A stretch of 64,000 nt of DNA. Source: an uncultured Lachnospiraceae bacterium (GTDB lineage: Bacteria > Bacillota > Clostridia > Lachnospirales > Lachnospiraceae). Shown piece by piece: positions 55,726 to 63,787 of the stretch. The translations under genes and the position numbers were made by a program. The stretch is from positions 62,001 to 126,000 of the forward strand of contig CANQTL010000002.1 in the NCBI GenBank assembly GCA_947626775.1, given 5' to 3'. The first letter of the stretch is position 1. The number at the start of each line of letters is the position of its first letter. The notes beneath the pieces were generated by a model. The model ran no database searches. It worked only from the letters and a program-made list of their open reading frames with translations, and had not been told where the DNA came from.

Positions 55726-56716
55726 ACTTATTCTCCTCCAGGCTGTATCTGCCGCCTTTCAAAAATTTATGCACGAAAACCCACCAGGCGGGTACCCAGA
55801 TATATCTGTGCATGGCCGGCGAAGCGCTGCCGATCATCCAGCAGTTTCTGCCACAGTGCTTCGTACACTCCCTGACCTTCCCGGCCTGCTCGGAATGCCA
55901 CAGCTCGTCCCAGCTCTGCTCTCTGAGGTTTCCCATGACGGCTTTTTTCTCCATACCGTTGCAGGGAATCACATCACAGAACGGATCGATAAAAAAAGCG
56001 TTTTTCGACATATCGCAGGGCAGAAGCCGCTTGTTGCCGTAAATATAGTTGATCAGTCCGTGATTAAAATACGCGCGGAACCACTTTTTCGGCGATTTGC
56101 TCTGCAAAAGCGTGTTGATCAGCTTCTCAAAATTCTGCGCCACCCTGTATCTGTCGTTGATCTTATTGTCCGTCTTGCGAAAATAAAAGGAATTGTGCAG
56201 CGTGGCCGTGGCGAACTCCATTCCCATGTCGTTGGCGATATTGTAGAGCGGGACAAGATCCTCGCAGTTCATGTCCTGCACCGTCATGCCGAAGCCCACA
56301 TCGGGATGTCCCATCTCGACCAGTGTTTTCAGAGTGCGATATCCCCTGTTAAAGCCGTCCGGGATCCCTCTGATAGCGTCGTTGGTCGCCTGCAGGCCTT
56401 CGATGCTGATGCGGATTCCGACCTTCGGGAATTCACGGCACAGCGCGATGATGCGGTCGGTAAAGTAACCGTTGGTGGAGATGACAATGCGGTCCGATTT
56501 CCTGTACAGTTCCCGCACGATATCGGGAATATCCTGCCTGATAAAGGGTTCTCCGCCGGTAATATTGGTAAACGCCATCTCCGGCAGCTTCTTAATCTCT
56601 TCCAGCGTGATCTCCTCTTCGGGTCTGGTTGGATCCTTAAAGCAGTCGCACATATTACAGCGGGCGTTACAGCGGTAGGTTACGATAACCGTACCGTACA
56701 GGGTTCGTCTGGACAT
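55709..56716 (-). CDS. Radical SAM/SPASM protein
   Basis: A 335-residue radical SAM enzyme. CNARCNMC (Cys16, Cys20, Cys23) binds the 4Fe-4S/SAM cluster; TGGEPF and STNGYF are the next conserved strands. C-terminal cysteines (CDVIPCNGM, then CTKHCGRNC) form a SPASM domain for one or two extra clusters. Such enzymes modify peptides or sugars; no precursor peptide is seen nearby, so a sugar or lipid substrate is possible. It is the first gene behind a promoter at 56749-56777 and has GAGAGGAG upstream. Confidence 0.85.
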   Translation of the reverse strand: MSRRTLYGTVIVTYRCNARCNMCDCFKDPTRPEEEITLEEIKKLPEMAFTNITGGEPFIRQDIPDIVRELYRKSDRIVISTNGYFTDRIIALCREFPKVGIRISIEGLQATNDAIRGIPDGFNRGYRTLKTLVEMGHPDVGFGMTVQDMNCEDLVPLYNIANDMGMEFATATLHNSFYFRKTDNKINDRYRVAQNFEKLINTLLQSKSPKKWFRAYFNHGLINYIYGNKRLLPCDMSKNAFFIDPFCDVIPCNGMEKKAVMGNLREQSWDELWHSEQAGKVRECTKHCGRNCWMIGSASPAMHRYIWVPAWWVFVHKFLKGGRYSLEENKYVGRG

Positions 56717-56748
56717 GAAAAGCTCCTCTCTGTGAAATCTATAAAAAA

Positions 56749-56777
56749 GCTATAATCCTGAAGACGGAATGCGTCAA
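56749..56777 (-). promoter_or_regulatory. Promoter for the radical SAM-led unit
   Basis: On the minus strand TTGACG (complement 56772-56777), a 17-base spacer, and TATAGC (complement 56749-56754). The leader to ATG 56716 is about 30 bases. It lies just downstream of the hairpin at 56807-56839. Confidence 0.55.
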
Positions 56778-56806
56778 TATCATAAGCTGTCGGCTTCGTC
56801 AAATGG

Positions 56807-56839
56807 ATACATAGATCCATGCAAGCATGATCTATGTAT
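56807..56839. repeat. Long inverted repeat at the end of a GT4 gene
   Basis: Arms ATACATAGATCCATGC (56807-56822) and GCATGATCTATGTAT (56825-56839) pair over 15-16 bases with one extra base and two central bases. It covers the stop codon of the GT4 gene. No T-run follows on either strand, so it is not a classic intrinsic terminator. Confidence 0.75.
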
Positions 56840-58055
56840 ACACTTTCCTCACTATTTTATCACAATATTCTTCCACTGTGTCAAAATTTATATGCCGGCA
56901 GTTCTCACTGTAACGGCGGCACCGCTCGGGATCGTTCCAGAGGCTTAGGATGTGCTCGGTCAGTTCCTGGGCATCGCCGCCCCGGAACAGTTCGCCGGTC
57001 TCCCCCGCCCGCACCAGCTCCGGCGCGCCGCCAAGATCCGAGACGAGCACGGGCGTACCGTACATCTGAGACTCCATGACGGAGAACGGACAGTTTTCAT
57101 ACCACTCGGAAGGATACACGCTGAAACGCGCCCCGGCGATCAGTCTGCGCAGCTCTTCCCCGGTCACAAATCCCCTGTTCTCCACGTTGTCCGCCCGCTC
57201 CGCCTCCGCTTCCAGAGGCCCGGTTCCGGCAAAGACAAAAGGGATCTCCGGCAAAGCCCGGCAGGCTTCCAACAGTGTCCTCGTTCCCTTCTCCTCCGAA
57301 AACCGTCCGAAATACAGGACATAGCCGCCCGCCGCCCGCTCTTCTCCGCTCTCCGCGCCGGTATGCGCTTCGGCATCCGTTTCGATAAAATTGTGCATCA
57401 CCACCGTCTTATCTGCCAGGACCGGATCCGTGTCAAGCTGCTTTTTCATGAACTCGCTCGGACAGACGATCACATCCACCATACCGTAAGTCCTGCGCTT
57501 CGCATAATACTTTGCCTCGATCGCGCCAAGCAGGCTTTTAACGCGCGAATTGTGGATGCAGCGGTTTCTGGCGCACTGTCCGTAATCTCCCCCGCGGCAT
57601 GCGAAGCATATGCCGCCTGTCGCCGGTATTCGCATCATATGATTGGGGCATATCCACTGATAGTCGTGGGCGGTATATACAAGCCGTATCTTTCTGCCAT
57701 GTTTTTTCTCATAGGCACGGACGGCATAGATGACGGACGGCGTCAGCTGGAAATTAATGTTGTTCAGATGCACCACATCCGGCCCGAAATCTTCCAGGAC
57801 GCGCCTCATTTTCCGTTTTGCCTCCCCGGAATAAACGATCCGGAACGGATACGACAGTCTGCGCATCCCGCCCGCATGAAAATCCATGTCGGTGGTATAG
57901 ATCCCCGCATGGTTTCCCACAACGCGGCCCTCGTGCTCCATACCGAAGTACTGCACCTCATGTCCCATCTTCTGTAATTGCCGTCCGAGATTAAAAATAT
58001 AAGTTTCCGACCCGCCGTTCGGATGCAGGAACTTATTCACGATCAGGACCTTCAT
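56832..58055 (-). CDS. GT4 glycosyltransferase with cysteine-rich insertion
   Basis: A 407-residue GT-B enzyme: VLIVNKFLHPNGGSETYIFNL, YVLYFGRFSEEKGTRTLLEA, YPSEWYENCPFSVMESQMYG (EX7E). Residues 160-180 hold several Cys/His (CFACRGGDYGQCARNRCIH), a feature of some GT4 enzymes that bind a metal structurally. I start at ATG 58055; the longer open frame is inside the CotH gene. It lies seven bases after the first CotH gene and ends in the inverted repeat. Confidence 0.82.
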   Translation of the reverse strand: MKVLIVNKFLHPNGGSETYIFNLGRQLQKMGHEVQYFGMEHEGRVVGNHAGIYTTDMDFHAGGMRRLSYPFRIVYSGEAKRKMRRVLEDFGPDVVHLNNINFQLTPSVIYAVRAYEKKHGRKIRLVYTAHDYQWICPNHMMRIPATGGICFACRGGDYGQCARNRCIHNSRVKSLLGAIEAKYYAKRRTYGMVDVIVCPSEFMKKQLDTDPVLADKTVVMHNFIETDAEAHTGAESGEERAAGGYVLYFGRFSEEKGTRTLLEACRALPEIPFVFAGTGPLEAEAERADNVENRGFVTGEELRRLIAGARFSVYPSEWYENCPFSVMESQMYGTPVLVSDLGGAPELVRAGETGELFRGGDAQELTEHILSLWNDPERCRRYSENCRHINFDTVEEYCDKIVRKVYT

Positions 58056-58062
58056 AAGCAGA

Positions 58063-59937
58063 TCATTCCCACCTTTCGTTATAGAAAACCATGTCCTCAT
58101 AGACCGGCACCCGCCATAGATATTCCCCTCTCGTCGCCTCGTTGATCCATCCTTTATAGACGGATGCGTCATATTCCAGCGGCTCCAGTTCCTCTCCGTC
58201 CGGCACTTCCAGAACGGCGACCTCGCCCTCCGAATTCCGGAAGGTGACCGTGTGCGTCTGTCCGTTGGCGGGAACCGCAAACTCCTCGTGCTCTATTCCC
58301 AATCTTCCGCACAGCCAGTTGAGGCGTTTGGCCAGGAAAAATTTCATATACCGGATATTCGTATTGTAATCGGCGTATCGTCCCGACGACATCCAGGTCG
58401 GCTCCTGTCCGCTCAGCCACCGCTTCCTGTCCATCGCCACGGATGCATGAATCGTCTGCGCATATCTGTCGATCCCGTGATCCAGCAGTTCCTCGCACGC
58501 AGGAAGTATCTGCGCATACTCCTCGCGAAGCCGCGCCTGTACCTCGGGAGTCTCATACAGCTCCTCATACCAGGTCAGATGACTGACTCTGTTTTCCGCG
58601 CAGTCGTCCAGAATCGAGCGCTCATAATCGTCATCCTTATATTTGTAACTGTGACCGTCCCCAAACGCATTGTCATAGTCCCACAGCGGACCGGAATACA
58701 GCTTGTCTTCGTCCCGATCCTTATAAAAATACATGCTGGAAACTCCCGCGTCCATATTCAGCGACAGTTCATCCAACAGCAGGCGTTTCGTGAAGCTGTC
58801 CAGATCCAGCCGGTCCCATACCCCCCCCCAGCCGTTATGCACCATCTGCTCTATGTCTTCCACATAGTCCTGAATGTACCGTATCTGCTCCCGCGACACA
58901 TGCCTGGGCGCTTTGACCGTAAACGCATTTCCCATAGCCGTGATGAACCCGCTGTCCGCCAGCTCATAGTACGGCTCCCAGTCCTTCTCAATCAGATAGC
59001 CGCCCGTATTATCTCCCTCGTGGTCGATCAGATAGCCTTTGTTGTCCTCTTCCTCGTAACGGCGGGCGCTGTCGATATTCTCATTGCAGTCCCTGTTTTC
59101 CTTTTCCAGATCCGCAATCTCCACCCGGCCCTCTCCCACCGAGACGGATTCCGTCAGAAGATAATTTCCCGCATAGTGTCCGTTCAGGTACAGGTCCGCC
59201 CACGTCCCCTGCACGCTGTAGGCGACTCCCAGCTCCTCCGCCAGATCCATGACGACCTTGTTGTCCAGTTTGCTGCCCTCCCGGCAAAGCGCCAGAAGGC
59301 ACCACTTGTCTCCTTTATCCAGCCCGCACAGCGGATATTTCTCCGACAGTTTGAGCGTATAAGGTTTCTTGTCGAAATATTCCCATGTGGAATTTCCCCG
59401 GCCCGATATCCATTCAAATGCTCCCTGATACTCCGTGTTGCCTCCGGCCTCCACAATGCAGATACTTCCGCTCTCCTCGCGCTCCTTGTCCGCGTTCAGA
59501 TATTCCATACTTCCGCTCGCCGTATCGATAAAAATTGCAGGGATGTTCTCAGATTTCATGAACGCGACTTCACAGGTATGCTGCTCCTGCGTTTCGTCCA
59601 TAACTGTTATCTCATAGATTCGATCGGACTCCCAGGCGCAGACATCCCCCTTTTTCAACAGTTTCCCGTCTATTCGGAGACTCCTGCCGCCGATATCACC
59701 CAGCACAAACTTACGGCTCCTCACGCAGGCGGGCAGAAAAAAATAACTGACGCCGTCCGTCTCATTCTTCCACAACCGCACCGTGTTCGTACTGTGTTCC
59801 GCATACACATTGATATACGGCATATCCTCTTCTCCGATCAGCAGGACAACGCTGCGCATCTGTATCCTGGCATAACAGGCAATCCCCAGAATCGCCAGCA
59901 GGGCCGTCAGCAGTCCCAGCATGTATTTTTTCCGCAT
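58063..59937 (-). CDS. Exported CotH-kinase-domain protein with C-terminal Flg_new-like repeat, copy 1
   Basis: 624 residues. Residues 8-26 form a membrane anchor. Residues 30-125 are a beta-rich domain. The CotH kinase region follows: SGRGNSTW at 178-185, GNYLLTES near 257, GGYLIEKD near 312, DELSLNMD at 389-396 and WDYDNAFG at 419-426 (metal-binding Asp). The last 64 residues (HTVTFRNSEG to VFYNERW) resemble the InlB B/Listeria-Bacteroides (Flg_new) repeat. CotH kinases phosphorylate secreted coat proteins in Bacillus; these would act outside the membrane. A nine-G tract lies at codons 370-373. Confidence 0.82.
   Translation of the reverse strand: MRKKYMLGLLTALLAILGIACYARIQMRSVVLLIGEEDMPYINVYAEHSTNTVRLWKNETDGVSYFFLPACVRSRKFVLGDIGGRSLRIDGKLLKKGDVCAWESDRIYEITVMDETQEQHTCEVAFMKSENIPAIFIDTASGSMEYLNADKEREESGSICIVEAGGNTEYQGAFEWISGRGNSTWEYFDKKPYTLKLSEKYPLCGLDKGDKWCLLALCREGSKLDNKVVMDLAEELGVAYSVQGTWADLYLNGHYAGNYLLTESVSVGEGRVEIADLEKENRDCNENIDSARRYEEEDNKGYLIDHEGDNTGGYLIEKDWEPYYELADSGFITAMGNAFTVKAPRHVSREQIRYIQDYVEDIEQMVHNGWGGVWDRLDLDSFTKRLLLDELSLNMDAGVSSMYFYKDRDEDKLYSGPLWDYDNAFGDGHSYKYKDDDYERSILDDCAENRVSHLTWYEELYETPEVQARLREEYAQILPACEELLDHGIDRYAQTIHASVAMDRKRWLSGQEPTWMSSGRYADYNTNIRYMKFFLAKRLNWLCGRLGIEHEEFAVPANGQTHTVTFRNSEGEVAVLEVPDGEELEPLEYDASVYKGWINEATRGEYLWRVPVYEDMVFYNERWE
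58821..58829 (-). repeat. Poly-G tract (9) inside CotH copy 1
   Basis: Nine C on the plus strand, read as G through Trp-Gly-Gly-Val at residues 370-373. The paralogues have other codons here (GGQAEVW, NGQPQVW), so the tract is not demanded by the fold. Confidence 0.9.
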
Positions 59938-59976
59938 GTCAATCCCTCTTGTCTCCTCCGCAGTATCCTGCGCACA

Positions 59977-61845
59977 TCATTCCCATCTCGCGTTATAGAA
60001 CACCGTATCCTCATAGATTGGTATCTGCCGCCGGTAAGGCTTGCCGGTAACCTGATTGGCCCATCCCTGATAGACCGACTCATCGTATGCAAGAGGCTCT
60101 GTCAGCTCCGCGCCGTCCGGCATCTGCGTCTCACAGATCACTCCCTCATAATTGGCATAAGTAATCGTGTGCATCTGCCCGTTCGACGGCACGGCAAATT
60201 CCTCATGCTCTACGCCCCATCTGTCGCACAGCCAGTTGAGACGCCTGGCCAGAAAGTACTTCATATATCTGATATTGGAATCATAATTCACATAGGTTCC
60301 CGTATAATCTCCCGGAACAGCACAGCTCTCCCATCTGACATGATCCATGTCGACAGAAGCGCTGACCGTTTGCGCGTACCCGTCGATACCGTCCGCAAGC
60401 ATTCTCTCAAAGAAGGGCAGCACCTTTTGATATTCCTCAACCAGGAGCCGCTTCATCTCCGGCGTGTCATACAGACTCACATACCAGTCCAGCCGGTTCG
60501 GCTCCTCGGAACAGATCTGCAGAACCGTGTGCTCATAATCATACCCCGGTTCGCCGTCCGCATTGCGCTCCCCAAAAGCATTGTCATAATCCCACGCCGG
60601 GCCGGAATACAGCTTGCCGTCGCCCCGCTCCTTGTAAAAATACATACTGGTAAGTCCCGCATCCGTATTCATGGATATTTCGTCTATCAAAAATCTTTTG
60701 ACAAAACTCTCCGCGTCCAGATAATCCCAAACCTCCGCCTGTCCTCCCTGCACAAGCTGTTCAATATTCTCCACGTAATCCCGTATATACTGCGCCTGCT
60801 CCCGCGAGAGGTGCTGCGGAGCATTGACGGTAAACTGATGCCCCGCAGAGGTCACGAAACCACTCGCTTCCGCATCATAGTGATCCGGATGATCCTTCTC
60901 GATCAGATAGCCGCCTGAAAGATCGCCGTCGTTTTCAATCAGATAACCCTTGCTGTTCTCCTCCGCAAAGCGCTCCGCCTGGTCAATATCCGCATTACAG
61001 CGTCTGTTTTCTTTCTCCAGATCCGTGATCTCCACCCGGCCTTCTCCCACAGACACGGATTCCGCCAGAAGATAGATCCCCGCATACGTTCCGTTCAGAT
61101 ACAGATCTACCCAGGTGCCCTGCGGACTGTAAGGAAGACCCAGTTCCTCCGCCAGATCCATTGCGACCTTATTGTCCAGCCTGCTGCCCTCGCGCCACAG
61201 CGCAAGCAGCCTCCACCTGTCCCCTTTATCCAGTCCGCACAGAGGATATTTTTCTGACAGTTTGATAGCGTAAGGCTTCTTCTCATACTCCCAGGTAGAG
61301 TTGCCGCGCCCCGAAATTCTCTCCAGCGCTCCCTGATACTCCGTATTGCCGTCAGTCTCCACGATACAGATATTCCCTGTCTCCTCATGCTCCTTGTCCG
61401 CATTCAGATATTCCATACTTCCGCTCGCCGTATCGATAAAGACCGCCGGTATGTTCTCAGACTTCATAAATGTCACCGTGTACGTGTGCGTTTCATACGC
61501 TTCTTCCGTGATCTGTACCGCATATGCATGATTCTCCTCCCAGGTGAAAATATCCCCCTGAGCCAGCAGTTCTCCGTCGATTCTGAGACTGGCTGTGCCG
61601 ATGTCTCCCACCATGACTGTATGGCGGCGCGCACAGGACGGCAGGAAAAAATAGCCGTTTCTGTCCGCCTCACTCTGCCACAACCGAATGACATTGGTGC
61701 TGTGTTCTGTATTCACAGTCAGATATGGAACTCCCTCTCTTTCAATTTTCAGGACAATTCTGTGCATCTGAAGTCGTGCATAACAAACGATTCCCAGAAC
61801 CACCATCAGAATTGCCAGTGCTCCCAGCACGTATTTTTTACGCAT
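59977..61845 (-). CDS. Exported CotH-kinase-domain protein, copy 2
   Basis: 622 residues, same architecture as copy 1: N-terminal anchor, beta domain, CotH region (SGRGNSTWEY, GIYLLAES, GGYLIEKD, DEISMNTDAG, WDYDNAFG) and C-terminal Flg_new-like repeat ending VFYNARWE. RBS AAGGGGAAC. It has no long G tract. Tandem position and full-length motifs suggest a working paralogue with its own partner or timing. Confidence 0.82.
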   Translation of the reverse strand: MRKKYVLGALAILMVVLGIVCYARLQMHRIVLKIEREGVPYLTVNTEHSTNVIRLWQSEADRNGYFFLPSCARRHTVMVGDIGTASLRIDGELLAQGDIFTWEENHAYAVQITEEAYETHTYTVTFMKSENIPAVFIDTASGSMEYLNADKEHEETGNICIVETDGNTEYQGALERISGRGNSTWEYEKKPYAIKLSEKYPLCGLDKGDRWRLLALWREGSRLDNKVAMDLAEELGLPYSPQGTWVDLYLNGTYAGIYLLAESVSVGEGRVEITDLEKENRRCNADIDQAERFAEENSKGYLIENDGDLSGGYLIEKDHPDHYDAEASGFVTSAGHQFTVNAPQHLSREQAQYIRDYVENIEQLVQGGQAEVWDYLDAESFVKRFLIDEISMNTDAGLTSMYFYKERGDGKLYSGPAWDYDNAFGERNADGEPGYDYEHTVLQICSEEPNRLDWYVSLYDTPEMKRLLVEEYQKVLPFFERMLADGIDGYAQTVSASVDMDHVRWESCAVPGDYTGTYVNYDSNIRYMKYFLARRLNWLCDRWGVEHEEFAVPSNGQMHTITYANYEGVICETQMPDGAELTEPLAYDESVYQGWANQVTGKPYRRQIPIYEDTVFYNARWE

Positions 61846-61905
61846 GTCTGTTCCCCTTATTCATGCCGTACCGCACGCTCTTGCCCGGTGACACGAGGCT
61901 GCCTG

Positions 61906-63780
61906 TTATTCCCGCCTCTCATTGTAAAAAACCGTATCCTCATAAATCGGTATCTGCCGTCTGTACACTTCCCCGGTCGCTCTGTTTCGCCAGCCCTGAT
62001 AGACGGCTTCGTCATACTCCGGCGGTTCCGCCAGCTGGTCGCCGTCCAGCACCTCCATCACGACGGCCGACCCTCCCTCAGAATCCTCAAAGGTGACCGT
62101 GTGCGTCTGCCCGCTGCACGGCGTCGGAAACGGCTCGTGCGCCACGCCCCACCTCTCACACAGCCAGTTGAGGCGCTTGGCAATATAAAATTTCATGTAC
62201 TTTACATTTGCATCATAGCTCGTATATCGGTGATATTCCCACTCTTCGGCGGAAGACCAGCGGAGGCGATCCATCGCCACGGACGCGTATATCGTTTGGA
62301 CATACTCGTCGATCTGCTGTTCCAGCAGCCTCTCACAGGCAGGCAGAATCTTCTCATAATCCTCCAGCAGTCTCTGCTGTACCTCCGACGTCTCGTACAG
62401 CTTCGTATACCAGTTCAGACAGTTATACGCGTCGGCGCAGTTCTCCAGAGTCGTATACTGATAATCGTAACCGTTTCTGATGGCGCTGGCGCCGTCTCCG
62501 AAAGCGCTGTCATAATCCCAGACAGGTCCGGAATACAGCTTGTCGTCGTCACGCTCTTTGTAAAAATACATGCTGGTGACGCCCGCGTCGATCTCCATGG
62601 ACAGTTCATCCACCAGGAACCTCTTCACGAAGCTGTCGATATCCAGATAGTCCCACACCTGAGGCTGACCGTTCTGTACCAGCTGTTCAATATGTTCCAC
62701 ATAGTCCCGTATATAGTGTACCTGCTCCTTGGAGGCGTGCTGCGGGGCCTTGATTGTAAAAGTGTTGCACATCGACGTCACAAAACCGTTGTTTTCCATC
62801 CTGTAGTACGGCGCGTAATCTTTTTCAATCAGATAGCCGCCCGTGATATTGCTTCCGTTCTCCAGGATATAGCCTTTATTATTGTTCTCCACATAGCGGG
62901 AGGCGGCCATGATATCCTTGTTATAAGCCCTGTTCTCCCGCTCCAGGTCTGTGATCTCCACCCGGCCCTCTCCCACGGAAACAGATTCTGCCAGCAGGTA
63001 ATTTCCCGCGTACTCTCCGTTCAGGTACAGATCCACCCAGGCGCCCTGCGGACTGTAGGGAAGTCCCAGCTCTTCCGCCAGATCCATCGCGATCTTGTTG
63101 TCCAGTTTGCTGCCCTCGCGCCACAGCGACAACAGGTTCCACTTATCTCCTTTTTCCAGCCCGCACAGCGGGTATTTCTCCGTCAGTTTGATTGTATAGG
63201 GCTTCTTGGCAAACCCCCACGTGGAATTGCCTCTCCCCGAAATCCGCTCCAGCGCTCCCTGATACTCCGTGTTGCCATCCTTGTCCACCACGCGGATGGC
63301 TCCCGTCTCCTCATGCGCCTTGTCCTCCTCCAGATACGCCATGCTGCCGCTCGCCGTATCGATAAAGACCGCCGGTATGTTCTCAGACTTCATAAATGTC
63401 ACCGTGTACGTGTGCGTCCCGTACGTTTCCTCCGTAATCTGCATCTCATACGCACGGCTGTCTTCCCAGGTGAAGGCATCCCCTTTATTCAGTATTTCTC
63501 CGTCTATCCTGAGACTGCAGGAGCCGAGGTCGCCCACCGTGATACTGCGCCGGCGCACACAGGAGGGCAGGAAAAAATATGCCGCACCGCTCTCCGTATC
63601 CTGCCAAAGCAGGATCGTGCTGGAGCTCTGCCCCGTGTTGACAACAATCTGCGGCGCCCCCCCCCTAACCGTCAAAACTGTTTCCCGCGTCTCCATACGC
63701 CCCCAGAGCCAGAATCCTCCAAGAAACGCAGACAGGACAAGCGCCGCCAGGCAAACTCTTTTTTTCACATAGAATTTCAT
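61906..63780 (-). CDS. Exported CotH-kinase-domain protein, copy 3
   Basis: 624 residues from ATG 63780 (MKFYVKKRV; the longer frame is in copy 4). Anchor at about residues 10-27, beta domain, CotH region (SGRGNSTWGF, GNYLLAES, GGYLIEKD, DELSMEIDAG, WDYDSAFG) and Flg_new-like C-terminus ending VFYNERRE. Nine G in codons 39-41 (Arg-Gly-Gly) make it a second slip-prone CotH. It starts seven bases after copy 4. Confidence 0.82.
   Translation of the reverse strand: MKFYVKKRVCLAALVLSAFLGGFWLWGRMETRETVLTVRGGAPQIVVNTGQSSSTILLWQDTESGAAYFFLPSCVRRRSITVGDLGSCSLRIDGEILNKGDAFTWEDSRAYEMQITEETYGTHTYTVTFMKSENIPAVFIDTASGSMAYLEEDKAHEETGAIRVVDKDGNTEYQGALERISGRGNSTWGFAKKPYTIKLTEKYPLCGLEKGDKWNLLSLWREGSKLDNKIAMDLAEELGLPYSPQGAWVDLYLNGEYAGNYLLAESVSVGEGRVEITDLERENRAYNKDIMAASRYVENNNKGYILENGSNITGGYLIEKDYAPYYRMENNGFVTSMCNTFTIKAPQHASKEQVHYIRDYVEHIEQLVQNGQPQVWDYLDIDSFVKRFLVDELSMEIDAGVTSMYFYKERDDDKLYSGPVWDYDSAFGDGASAIRNGYDYQYTTLENCADAYNCLNWYTKLYETSEVQQRLLEDYEKILPACERLLEQQIDEYVQTIYASVAMDRLRWSSAEEWEYHRYTSYDANVKYMKFYIAKRLNWLCERWGVAHEPFPTPCSGQTHTVTFEDSEGGSAVVMEVLDGDQLAEPPEYDEAVYQGWRNRATGEVYRRQIPIYEDTVFYNERRE
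63657..63665 (-). repeat. Poly-G tract (9) inside CotH copy 3
   Basis: Nine C on the plus strand (last four of one line, first five of the next), read as G in Val-Arg-Gly-Gly-Ala near residue 40, before the kinase domain. A slip here would remove nearly the whole protein. Confidence 0.9.
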
Positions 63781-63787
63781 CTCAGCA

